From Akkermansia muciniphila (GTDB taxonomy: Bacteria; Verrucomicrobiota; Verrucomicrobiia; Methylacidiphilales; Verrucolacustridaceae), in the NCBI GenBank assembly GCA_945878585.1, contig CAMDXQ010000003.1:1-61743 (forward strand): a DNA stretch of 61,743 nt, written 5' to 3'. The notes beneath the pieces are model-generated. The model saw only the letters and a program-made list of their open reading frames with translations, searched no databases and was not told the DNA's origin. Of the stretch, positions 1 to 10,243 are shown piece after piece. The translations under genes and the position numbers were made by a program. Every line of letters begins with the position of its first letter. Within the stretch, counting starts at the first letter, position 1.

Positions 1-180
1 GTGTTTCCTAGGCCAGTCCCACCAAAAAAACGGAGCGGAATTAGAATGAGCCCGCTTCCAGTCCGGTTTGATCTTTCGTCTACTCAGATCCGCCATCGAT
101 TGAAGCAAGGTCTTTCGATTCGCGGAATGGTTCTTCCACAGATTGAAAAGCTTGTTCAAGAAAGTCGATCCTACCGATGA
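1..180 (+). CDS. nadD: Nicotinate-nucleotide adenylyltransferase, C-terminal fragment
   Basis: Only the last 59 codons are inside the window; the gene begins upstream. Frame 1 is open from base 1 to a TGA at 178-180. The segment FDLSSTQIRHRLKQG followed by RGMVLPQIEKLVQES matches the C-terminal NadD signature (SST-x-IR-x-R followed by a conserved P and an amphipathic helix), which forms part of the nucleotide-binding site. NadD adenylates nicotinate mononucleotide in NAD synthesis. The stop overlaps the rsfS start as ATGA, and the nadD-rsfS order is common in bacteria. Product identity rests on this short tail and on the neighbour. Confidence 0.82.
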   Translation: MFPRPVPPKKRSGIRMSPLPVRFDLSSTQIRHRLKQGLSIRGMVLPQIEKLVQESRSYR

Positions 181-521
181 ATCTAGAAGGATTAGAGCTG
201 GCCAAGCTTTGTCGTGAGCTAGCCTCCAATAAGAAGGCTCAAGATCCTGTTGTGCTGGATTTACGCAAGGTCGGTGGACCTGCGGATTTCTTTCTTATCG
301 TTTCTGCTGAGAATGAGCCACAGCTCAAAGCGATTGCCGGGGAGATTGAGCGTGGGGCTGAAGAGGCTGGGAGAAAAGTATTTCGCTCCTCTGGTCAGGC
401 GGCCAGCCAGTGGATGATCTTGGACTACGGGGATGTCCTTGTTCATATCATGCACTCGGCTCGCAGAAACTTCTACCGACTAGAAAACCTATGGGGGGAT
501 GCGGAAAAGATCCTGAGTTAA
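177..521 (+). CDS. rsfS: Ribosomal silencing factor RsfS (Iojap family)
   Basis: 114 residues, full length for the family. RsfS binds ribosomal protein uL14 on the 50S subunit and blocks joining with 30S when nutrients are scarce. Family hallmarks are visible: an N-terminal LCRELASNKKAQDPVVLDLR segment, then ADFFLIVSAENEPQLKAIA (family form: D-hFhI-x-oG-s-poxxh-AIA), and the C-terminal W-h-hhDYGDVLVHIMH-x-xxRxFYxLExLW block. It starts at the ATG that overlaps the nadD stop (ATGA), implying translational coupling. Convergent with argS, with only 23 bp between the two stops. Confidence 0.95.
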   Translation: MNLEGLELAKLCRELASNKKAQDPVVLDLRKVGGPADFFLIVSAENEPQLKAIAGEIERGAEEAGRKVFRSSGQAASQWMILDYGDVLVHIMHSARRNFYRLENLWGDAEKILS

Positions 522-544
522 GACAGGTTGCCCTAGGGGGCAGT

Positions 545-2251
545 TTACATTTCTTCCAAGGTGGGAATTCCTAAGAGTCCAAGGCCTTCTCGAAGAATAT
601 CCCCAGTTAGGCCTACCAAGGTGAGGCGGGATTTTTGAAGGGCAGGGGAAGAAGCCTGTAAGACAGGGCATGCCTCGAAGAATCGATGAAACATCCCTGC
701 CGTCTCAAAGAGATATCCGCAAAGATGGTGGGGTCTTCGATCGGAAGCAGCCAAATCGACTACCTCGCCGAAACGAAGAAGCTGACGGGAGAGTTCTTCT
801 TCGGCCGACTCTTCCAGTAATATGGGATGGTCTGGAGTGGCAGGCATGCCAGCTTTTCGAAGAATGGAGCGGGAGCGAACGTAGGCGTTGAGAATATAAG
901 GGGCCGTGTTTCCATCAAACGCGAGGAGTTTCTCCCAGGTGAACACATAGTCGAGGTTTCGGCCCGGCATTTGGTCGGCATACTTCAAACTGGCAATTCC
1001 TAGAAGCTCAGCTTTTGCATTAAGAAGTTCACCGGATAAGTCGGGACGTTTTTCCTGAAGGATCTTTTTTGCGCGCTCCTTTGCCTCATCCAGAAGATCG
1101 ACCAACTTGATGGGGGTTCCGTCACGGCTCTTTAGAGGTTTCCGATCTGGACCGAGGATGGTGCCGAACCAGACGTGCTCCAGTGCAATATGCTGATTCC
1201 ACTTTTTGGCCGTGTCGAAGAGCCAGCGGAAATGCAATTGTTGCCTTCCATCTGTCACATAAATGATTCGGTTCGCATGAAGGTCCCTAGAGCGGGAGCG
1301 GAGAGCGGCAAGATCGGTGGTTCCGTAGAGAAAGGCGCCGTCTGATTTCCTGATTAAAAAGGGTTCTTCGGAGATGTTGGGATTTTGAACCACAACGGCT
1401 CCTTGACTGACTTCAGCGATCTTAAGGCGTAATAGTTCTTCCACGAGTCCAGGGAGTTCGTCATGGTAGGTGCTTTCTCCTTTTTCCAGATCAAAAGTGA
1501 CCCCCAGACGGCGATAAATCTCGTGAAAATGCTCGGCTGAACGATGGCAGAAGTGTTGCCAGTCTTTTATTCTTTCCGCTTCGCCGTTCTGAAGAGCGGC
1601 AAGTTCAGCTCTAGCTTCATCCATTTTCTTGGGATCCGATTCTGCTTGTTCATGTCCTCTTTTATAAAACTCTTCCAGTTGCTGAATGGAGCGGTTCGGA
1701 TCAAGATCTGGGCGACCTGCCTCACGGTAGGCAAGAAGAAGTTTGCCAAACTGTGTTCCCCAATCCCCGAGGTGGTTGATCCGAATGACCTTATGCCCGC
1801 AGCGGGCGAGAAGTCGGGAAAGCGAATCCCCAAGCAAGGTCGAGCGAATGTGTCCAACGTGCATAGCCTTGGCGATGTTGGGTGAGCTGAAATCCATAAC
1901 GATGGTTTCGGCTTTGAGGGTTTGCAGGATGCCAAAAGCTGGATCTTTACGGAGGGTTTCAACAGCTTTTGCGACCGCAGCGGGATGAACGCGATAGTTT
2001 ACAAAGCCACTTCCAGCGACTTCTGGAACGGCCCAATCCAATGGGGGTGGGCACTCCTGGGCAAGACGCGAAGCGAGTTCGCGAGGATTGGCGCCAGTCT
2101 GCTTCGCGGCAACCATGGGAAGGTGGGTTTGAAAGTGGCCATGGCGGGGGTCAGCGCAAGGTCGAACCCAAGGGCCTGGTCCAATCTGTGGGAAATGGTT
2201 TTTTGCCCACCCTTGAATGCGGGTCTCCAGTTCAGATCGTAAAGAGGACAT
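545..2251 (-). CDS. argS: Arginyl-tRNA synthetase
   Basis: 568 residues, normal for class I ArgRS. It charges tRNA-Arg with arginine in the cytoplasm. The N-terminal additional domain is followed by SSPNIAKAMHVGHIRST (HIGH-type motif near residue 130), the family-typical NHLGDWGTQFG block, and the DGRQQLHFRW and GPDRKPLKSRDG blocks. The latter sits where other class I enzymes have KMSKS; ArgRS commonly lacks a canonical KMSKS. A DALR-type anticodon-binding domain closes the protein. The ATG at 2251 has no clear Shine-Dalgarno sequence. Monocistronic between rsfS (convergent) and the HELTH membrane protein upstream on the same strand. Confidence 0.96.
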   Translation of the reverse strand: MSSLRSELETRIQGWAKNHFPQIGPGPWVRPCADPRHGHFQTHLPMVAAKQTGANPRELASRLAQECPPPLDWAVPEVAGSGFVNYRVHPAAVAKAVETLRKDPAFGILQTLKAETIVMDFSSPNIAKAMHVGHIRSTLLGDSLSRLLARCGHKVIRINHLGDWGTQFGKLLLAYREAGRPDLDPNRSIQQLEEFYKRGHEQAESDPKKMDEARAELAALQNGEAERIKDWQHFCHRSAEHFHEIYRRLGVTFDLEKGESTYHDELPGLVEELLRLKIAEVSQGAVVVQNPNISEEPFLIRKSDGAFLYGTTDLAALRSRSRDLHANRIIYVTDGRQQLHFRWLFDTAKKWNQHIALEHVWFGTILGPDRKPLKSRDGTPIKLVDLLDEAKERAKKILQEKRPDLSGELLNAKAELLGIASLKYADQMPGRNLDYVFTWEKLLAFDGNTAPYILNAYVRSRSILRKAGMPATPDHPILLEESAEEELSRQLLRFGEVVDLAASDRRPHHLCGYLFETAGMFHRFFEACPVLQASSPALQKSRLTLVGLTGDILREGLGLLGIPTLEEM

Positions 2252-2303
2252 CAGAGTTTCAGGATAGGGCAGTTATTTCTAAGGCAGGCACAGGGATGAT
2301 GTT

Positions 2304-3035
2304 CTAGGCGGAATGAGGGAGGTAACGCAAGAGCAGGCCTGTGATCCAGTGGGCAATGGAGGTGTAAGTCCACGCCCAATCGCTTCCTAGATGGAGTAGT
2401 GTTTCTCCCAATGGGAAGGGTCGAAACGTCGACCAGAGCAACCCTCCGATAAGAAGAGTATTTCCAAGAAGAATCAAGGTCAGGGAGAAAACTCTGCCAT
2501 AGATTAGGAAGTCGGGTTGGCGAGTCGGGAAAAGGTCGAGCGTGAAAGCGTAGTGGTACCCCCAAATGGCACCCCAAAGTCCCAAGGGCGGAAGGGGAAA
2601 CTGCTGTAATTCAGGCCAAATTCGGGTTCCTGCAAGCCAAAGAACTCCTGCAATCATTGGATAAAATGGGAAGATATAGGGGGCCAGACTGATCCACGGG
2701 GAGACTCGGTCGGATAGGACTTTCCCCCCCTTAGAACTTGCTTGAAGAGAGTGAACCTTGCCCCCGCTCATCCATACGGCAATAGCGTGAGTGAGTTCAT
2801 GCCCTAAGACATAGATCCCACGGGGCCTAGGTAGGGCGAAAAATGCAACGCAAGCGAGGATGAAACCCACGGCAAAAATCACGGCACCAGCCCAAGGGAA
2901 GTCAGGAGTCTGGGTTATGTTCTTGAACAATTTTCCAAAGAAAAGCAGGGTGGCGACCAGTCCTGGCCAAAGAAGAAGGGAGAGTCCAAGACGGAGTAAG
3001 TTCATGGATTGACGTGGGGGAGGGGGTTCAGGCAT
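2304..3035 (-). CDS. Polytopic membrane protein with HExxH motif (M50-like)
   Basis: 243 residues with about six hydrophobic segments. HELTH at residues 79-83, preceded by IYVLG and followed by AIAVWMSGGKV, is the arrangement seen in M50/site-2-protease-like and peptidase-M50B-like membrane proteins, where the two His and the Glu bind zinc. A second conserved Asp (LDLFP near residue 166) could be the third ligand. Whether it is a protease is not shown. The ATG at 3035 is chosen because AAGGGGAG lies 3-10 nt upstream of it; an internal ATG at 3005 has no such site. Only 11 bp separate this start from the divergent rpsT start. Confidence 0.7.
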   Translation of the reverse strand: MPEPPPPRQSMNLLRLGLSLLLWPGLVATLLFFGKLFKNITQTPDFPWAGAVIFAVGFILACVAFFALPRPRGIYVLGHELTHAIAVWMSGGKVHSLQASSKGGKVLSDRVSPWISLAPYIFPFYPMIAGVLWLAGTRIWPELQQFPLPPLGLWGAIWGYHYAFTLDLFPTRQPDFLIYGRVFSLTLILLGNTLLIGGLLWSTFRPFPLGETLLHLGSDWAWTYTSIAHWITGLLLRYLPHSA

Positions 3036-3038
3036 TGT
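3009..3038 (+). promoter_or_regulatory. Candidate sigma70-type promoter for rpsT
   Basis: TTGACG at 3009-3014 and CATTGT at 3033-3038 are separated by 18 bp. The -35 box matches 5 of 6 consensus bases and the -10 box about half. A start site 6-8 bp past the -10 box would fall at or just before the rpsT ATG (3047), so the transcript would be nearly leaderless, which agrees with the absence of a Shine-Dalgarno sequence there. The element lies inside the 5' end of the opposing HELTH gene. Pattern match only. Confidence 0.35.
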
Positions 3039-3046
3039 CTCCCCTT

Positions 3047-3301
3047 ATGGCAAATACTGCTTCTGCTGCAAAACAAGCTCGGGGTGCATTGCGCCGTCGG
3101 GCCGTCAATCGGCTCCTTTTGGATCATGCCCGTACAGCTCAGAAAAAGTTGATCGCCCTCATCACGGCAGGAAAAAAAGACGAGGCAGCCAAGCTGTTCC
3201 CAGAGCTTCAACGTCGCCTGGATCGCGCTGCCAAGGGCAAAGCGATCCACCGTAATCGTTCGGCACGAATCAAGTCCCGCATCGCTCACAAGCTCCGTTA
3301 A
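3047..3301 (+). CDS. rpsT: Small ribosomal subunit protein bS20
   Basis: 84 residues, MANTASAAKQARGALRRRAV onward, a Lys/Arg/Ala-rich helical protein typical of bS20, which binds 16S rRNA early in 30S assembly. The C-terminal KGKAIHRNRSARIKSRIAHK block is the conserved family end. The reading frame stays open 33 nt further upstream, but the ATG at 3047 gives the canonical N-terminus. No Shine-Dalgarno sequence: the start is preceded by a pyrimidine tract, and TCCCCTTATGGC around it is repeated exactly at the infA start (55205). Convergent with ispE, 2 bp apart. Confidence 0.96.
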   Translation: MANTASAAKQARGALRRRAVNRLLLDHARTAQKKLIALITAGKKDEAAKLFPELQRRLDRAAKGKAIHRNRSARIKSRIAHKLR

Positions 3302-3303
3302 TT

Positions 3304-4167
3304 TCATTCGCTCCCGCAGATCAGTTGGGCGACCTGTAGCCAAGCATCGTTTCCAAAGTACTCCCGTGCTGGGGTTGTGGCTTTCTTTGCTTCGCCTTCC
3401 GATTTCCAAAGAGCAAAAACGGTTGATCCGCTTCCACTCATTCGAGCGGCCAAGACCCCAGGTTGTTTTTCTAGCCACTCTCGCGCCGATCGAATCCAAA
3501 CAAATTTACTTTCTACGGGGCACTCTAAATCGTTACGAGGGTGGAGCGTGAGTTTTAATCCGTCGCACTGAATCAGTATAAGAGGTGGTCCCTCCCGGCC
3601 AGGTCTAGGTTGTTTGGCGTAATCTGTATAAGCCTGCGCGGTGGGGGAGGGAAACCCAGGATGAATAAGGAGAGCCCAAGGAAGATCTCGTAAGGGTATG
3701 GGTTGAAGAATCTCCCCCCGACCTGTTGCTCGGGCAGCATGAGGCTGAAGAAAGAATGGGACATCGCTTCCTAATTCTGCACCAAGACGAGCCAGCTCTT
3801 CGTCAGAATGGGGTGTGCCCCATAGTTTGCGCATCAGGAGGAGGGTAGAGGCCGCGTCGCTGCTACCGCCTCCGAGGCCAGCCCCTTGGGGGATTTTTTT
3901 ATCTAGGCGAAGCGCAACGCCCGCACCTTTGGGTGCATACTTCTGGATGGCGCGGGCGGCACGAATTACAAGGTTATCCTCCCCAGTGGAAAGTCGGGTA
4001 TCGCCATCAATCGACAAGCTGCATTTACCGTCCGTCGTGATATTTGCTGATAATGTATCAAACACGTTGACCCGAACAAAGAAGGTGTCGATGGGGTGGT
4101 ACCCGTCGGGACGACGATGACCTAAACGAAGGTCGAGGTTGATCTTGGCGTAGGCACGGGTTGTCAT
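3304..4167 (-). CDS. ispE: 4-diphosphocytidyl-2-C-methyl-D-erythritol kinase
   Basis: 287 residues, GHMP kinase family. It phosphorylates CDP-methylerythritol at the 2-position, step four of the non-mevalonate isoprenoid pathway. AYAKINLDLRLGHRRPDGYH at the N-terminus contains the catalytic Lys. The ATP-binding glycine loop PQGAGLGGGSSDAA is at residues 93-106, LGSDVPFF carries the catalytic Asp, and ARMSGSGSTVFAL is the third GHMP motif. The start at 4167 lies 20 bp from the divergent pyrF start. This gene links to the isoprenoid supply for quinones, polyprenyl carriers and the heme A farnesyl group made elsewhere in the window. Confidence 0.95.
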   Translation of the reverse strand: MTTRAYAKINLDLRLGHRRPDGYHPIDTFFVRVNVFDTLSANITTDGKCSLSIDGDTRLSTGEDNLVIRAARAIQKYAPKGAGVALRLDKKIPQGAGLGGGSSDAASTLLLMRKLWGTPHSDEELARLGAELGSDVPFFLQPHAARATGRGEILQPIPLRDLPWALLIHPGFPSPTAQAYTDYAKQPRPGREGPPLILIQCDGLKLTLHPRNDLECPVESKFVWIRSAREWLEKQPGVLAARMSGSGSTVFALWKSEGEAKKATTPAREYFGNDAWLQVAQLICGSE

Positions 4168-4187
4168 CAGGCCGGATTCCCGATTAG

Positions 4188-4880
4188 ATGGATGGAGTGA
4201 AATCTGATCAGATCATTCTCGCGTTGGATGTGGATACGGCCGAAGAGGCTTTGAGTTGGGCGAAGCGTTTTCGCGGAAAGATCGGAACTTTTAAAGTCGG
4301 ATTGCAACTTTATCTGCGTAGTGGGGGGGATGTTTTGAAGGGTCTTCAAAGACTGGGGGTTCCGGTTTTTTTGGATCTTAAGTTTCATGATATTCCGCAA
4401 ACAGTTGGGCAGGCGGTACGAGCCGTTTCTCACTGGGCACCTCGGTTTCTGACCGTCCACGCCTCGGGTGGGCAGGAGATGATGGAATCGGCAGTTTCCC
4501 ATGCGGCTAAGGAAACTTCTGTTTTGGGGGTAACCCTATTGACGAGTTTAAGTGAGGAGGCGGTGCGGGCGGGTGGTTGGAAGGGCGGGGTAAATGAAAC
4601 GGTGGGATGCCTTTCCAAATTGGCCCGGAAGGCGGGTCTTGCAGGGGTGGTCTGCAGCCCGCATGAGGCTAGCAAAGAGCGGTCCGCGTGGGGGGCAGTG
4701 GCTGAAATCGTTACTCCGGGAGTGCGACCCCCCGGAACTGTGGGGGATGACCAAGCTCGTTCAAAAAGTGCATCGGAGGCTATCGTTGCCGGGGCAAGTC
4801 GGATTGTCGTCGGGCGACCCATTCTTAAGGCGAGCAATCCTGAGGCTGTTTTGGAGGCCATTCTTTCTGGCAGGGGATAG
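4188..4880 (+). CDS. pyrF: Orotidine 5'-phosphate decarboxylase
   Basis: 230 residues, the usual size for the short bacterial group I enzyme. It decarboxylates OMP to UMP, the last step of de novo UMP synthesis. ILALDVDT starts the TIM barrel; FLDLKFHDIP at residues 61-70 holds the Asp-Lys-Asp catalytic array; VTPGVRP (phosphate-binding loop) and ASRIVVGRPI near the C-terminus complete the active site. The ATG at 4188 is immediately followed by a second in-register ATGG motif in another frame (GATGGATGG); the upstream one gives the normal N-terminus. No Shine-Dalgarno sequence is visible. Convergent with lptB. Confidence 0.95.
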   Translation: MDGVKSDQIILALDVDTAEEALSWAKRFRGKIGTFKVGLQLYLRSGGDVLKGLQRLGVPVFLDLKFHDIPQTVGQAVRAVSHWAPRFLTVHASGGQEMMESAVSHAAKETSVLGVTLLTSLSEEAVRAGGWKGGVNETVGCLSKLARKAGLAGVVCSPHEASKERSAWGAVAEIVTPGVRPPGTVGDDQARSKSASEAIVAGASRIVVGRPILKASNPEAVLEAILSGRG

Positions 4881-4905
4881 GGACTCTTGCTGCAAAGAGC
4901 CTGCA

Positions 4906-5601
4906 TTACATGGAAAATCGGGGGCCGAGGTAAAGTCCTCGGGCGACAGGATCGTTGATAAGAAAATCCGCGTTCCCCTCGCTTTCGACCTTGCCTTCGC
5001 AAATCAGATAGGCCCGACTGACAATCGAAAGTGTTTCCCGGACATTGTGGTCGGTGATGAGAATGGCAATGCCTTTTCGGCGCATCGTGAGGATGATTTG
5101 CTGAATGTCATAGACGGCAAGAGGGTCCACCCCGCTAAATGGCTCGTCGAGAAGGAGAACACTGGGTCGTGTAACCAGGCAGCGGGCGATCGCAAGACGC
5201 CGCTTTTCACCACCAGAAAGCTGGATCGCATGACTCTTGATTAGATTATCTAGGCCCAGTTCAACGAGAAGTTCGTGGCAGCGCTCTTTCCGCTCTTGAT
5301 CCGTAATGGGGAGGGTTTCCAAAATCGCCATTAAATTCTCCTCCACAGTAAGGCGCCGAAAGATCGATTCTTCTTGGGGGAGATAGCCTATTCCCCGTCT
5401 TGCGCGGCGATACATGGGCATGCCGGTTACGTCTTCACCCGAAAAATGAATCGAACCTGCTGTGGGTCGAACTAGTCCGACCAGCATATAGAAACTGGTG
5501 GTTTTTCCGGCCCCATTGGGCCCAAGGAGACCTACAACTTCTCCTGCCTTAATGTTCAAATTCACCCCGTTGACGACGTTTCGTTCCCCATACCGCTTCA
5601 C
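4906..5601 (-). CDS. lptB: LPS export ABC transporter ATP-binding protein LptB
   Basis: The cytoplasmic ATPase that, with LptF/LptG, pulls LPS from the inner membrane. Walker A GLLGPNGAGKTT, Q-loop YLPQEESIFRRL (a LptB hallmark), signature LSGGEKRRLAIAR, Walker B VLLLDEPF and switch ITDHNVRET are all present. The coordinates use GTG 5601, the only ATG/GTG/TTG start in the frame, but this removes the first beta-strand of the ABC fold. The frame runs on upstream as ILSCEGLVKRYGER, which is the expected N-terminus. A CTG at 5667 overlaps the lptA stop as CTGA and would give 253 residues, so the true start may be there. Last gene of the LPS chain. Confidence 0.93.
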   Translation of the reverse strand: MKRYGERNVVNGVNLNIKAGEVVGLLGPNGAGKTTSFYMLVGLVRPTAGSIHFSGEDVTGMPMYRRARRGIGYLPQEESIFRRLTVEENLMAILETLPITDQERKERCHELLVELGLDNLIKSHAIQLSGGEKRRLAIARCLVTRPSVLLLDEPFSGVDPLAVYDIQQIILTMRRKGIAILITDHNVRETLSIVSRAYLICEGKVESEGNADFLINDPVARGLYLGPRFSM

Positions 5602-5663
5602 GAGCCCCTCACAGGAAAGAATGGGTTCCCCAGTGACGACAGGGGCAGGATGGTCGGTCGTGC

Positions 5664-6161
5664 TCAGGGAGCTTTCTGAAGCATCACCCGGCTTGCTCCC
5701 TCCGTGGTCATCTTGTCTTCTTCCGGGTACAGGATGATTTTGTCTGCAAAAACAGTCTTATCCTTGGAGATGACTTTAGGTTGTCGAGCGACCTTCAGGA
5801 GGGTCAGTTTCTTGTCGGTCATGTCGTAAAGGGCTTTTTCGCTGGAAGTCTCGCTAGATCCGTCTTTTCGCTTAATCACGACATCTTCGCGTGCCTCCAA
5901 GGACTCAACGGCATCGTTGTCGGCGAAGAAAACAGTCATCTCTTTGGCAGTCATCTTAAAACGGGGTTCATCGACCTGAACGTTTCCGCGAAATATGCCC
6001 TGCTTTTTCCCCATCTTCTTTCCTAAATTAAGATCCAGAGAATCACTTGTGATCGTCGTCGAGTTATTGGTGGTTGAAGTAATGGATGGTGCTGGGGTTG
6101 TCGCATCTTCTGCACGAATGCCAGTTGTGAGGCATAAAAGGATTAGAAAGGTTTTTTTCAT
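5664..6161 (-). CDS. lptA: LPS transport periplasmic protein LptA
   Basis: 165 residues from ATG 6161. MKKTFLILLCLTTGIRAEDA is a signal peptide. The mature part has the OstA/LptA pattern: ITSDSLDLNL, a repeating beta-strand unit GIFRGNVQVDEPRFKMTAKE (the family's GNV and D-P-x-h-x-h-x-A consensus), then SSEKALYDMTDKKLTLL and VFADKIILYPEED. LptA oligomers form the periplasmic bridge for LPS between LptC and LptD. The start overlaps the lptC stop as ATGA. A longer frame to 6230 exists, but it would place residues before the signal peptide. The TGA stop at 5664-5666 overlaps the possible CTG start of lptB. Confidence 0.87.
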   Translation of the reverse strand: MKKTFLILLCLTTGIRAEDATTPAPSITSTTNNSTTITSDSLDLNLGKKMGKKQGIFRGNVQVDEPRFKMTAKEMTVFFADNDAVESLEAREDVVIKRKDGSSETSSEKALYDMTDKKLTLLKVARQPKVISKDKTVFADKIILYPEEDKMTTEGASRVMLQKAP

Positions 6162-6572
6162 GGCCTGGAGTTGGAGAGTACAACGCGAACTCGATTGTAC
6201 AGGGTTCCGCTGGAATCGGCGACGTTCCAATCAATCCCATTGGAAGAGATCATAAGAGTTGGGCGTTTGACGAGAATTCCGGTATCGGTGGTTAGCCTGT
6301 TCTCCTTACGCCAGAAATCACTTCGGGTTGCGGTGATGGTTGTCTCCACCTTTCCCTCAGAATTAAAGAGCTCAACATTCAGATCTTCGATTTTCAACTG
6401 ATTCGGGCTAACTACGGTCGCTCTTTTTCCATGAACGACAGCCGTCTTTTTCCCATTGGAGTCGGCTTGAGGAAGAGAAAAGTTCTGAATGACGGAACCG
6501 ATAGGAAACTCTGGTCCATTTCCTGCTGAAAGAGGCAAAAGACTCATCGCTATCAGCAGAAAAGTGAGGGAC

Positions 6573-6586
<14 letters not shown>
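6158..6586 (-). CDS. lptC: LPS export protein LptC-like
   Basis: 142 residues from ATG 6586. MLSPKSLTFLLIAMSLLPLSAG is a signal peptide or membrane anchor. The rest matches the LptC/DUF1239 beta-jellyroll pattern: KIEDLNVELFNSEGKVETTI, a central DFWRKENRLTTDTGI segment, RPTLMISSNGIDWNVAD and a final strand NRVRVVLSN. LptC takes LPS from LptBFG and hands it to LptA. The start lies inside the last codons of kdsA (14-nt overlap) and the stop overlaps the lptA start (ATGA). Sequence conservation in this family is low, so the call leans on its position between kdsA and lptA. Confidence 0.72.
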
Positions 6587-9676
<3,090 letters not shown>

Positions 9677-9680
<4 letters not shown>

Positions 9681-10243
9681 TTGGCTTTTGTGAGTTGCTC
9701 AAGAATCCAATCTTTTGCGGAAGACCAATCTTGTGCAGTGAAGGAAGCGATCTGAACGGAGGCTTCCAGCTCTTCGGGCGGGACCCGAAGATTTAATAAG
9801 ATCGTTTGGCATCCCGCGGCTTGGCCTGCTTGAACATCGCTCAGGCGATTTCCGACCATGAAGGATTCTTTTAGATTGAGGCCAAACGTGGTAGCAGCTT
9901 CTTGAAGCATTTTTGGGGAAGGTTTCCGTCGGTCGTCATATGGATCACCTGGAGCCGCATAGCAGTGGCCGTAATGGGTGAAAATCTTCCCTCCTCCCAG
10001 GAGCTCCTCCATTCGGGCGTCAACCGAGCGAACCTGCTCTTTTGTGATGAGTCCACGACCTACTCCGGACTGGTTGGAGATAATGATCAGAGGAAGTTTT
10101 GAGCGACGAAGCTCTGCAATGGCGGATGAGGCGCCAGGAATGAGTTTTACCTTATTAGGGTCACCCAGGTAAGGGACGTTTTCGATTAACGTGTCGTCGC
10201 GGTCAAGGAAGACGGCGCTTTTACCCATGATGGCGGGCGGCAT
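9677..10243 (-). CDS. gmhB: Heptose-1,7-bisphosphate 7-phosphatase (HAD-IIIA), GmhB
   Basis: 188 residues from ATG 10243, which has GGAG 7 nt upstream; the inner ATG 10228 gives a more usual MGKSAVFLDRD start but has no such site. HAD motif I is FLDRDDTLIENVPYL, motif II is IIISNQSGVGRG, and RRKPSPKM and MVGNRLSDVQAG are motifs III and IV. In LPS synthesis it removes the 7-phosphate from heptose bisphosphate made by the upstream kinase. The Cys-rich zinc loop known in E. coli GmhB is largely missing here (one Cys in GHCYAAPG, and DDRRKP instead of C-RKP). Another HAD-IIIA sugar phosphatase is possible, but context favours GmhB. Confidence 0.82.

Noticed and set aside
4884-4900. CTCTT/AAGAG inverted pair between pyrF and lptB as a shared terminator
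   Set aside because: Five pairs, no T-run on either strand.
4594-5244. 216-residue plus-strand frame spanning the pyrF end and lptB
   Set aside because: It shifts out of pyrF and runs antisense to lptB; both of those genes carry complete motifs.
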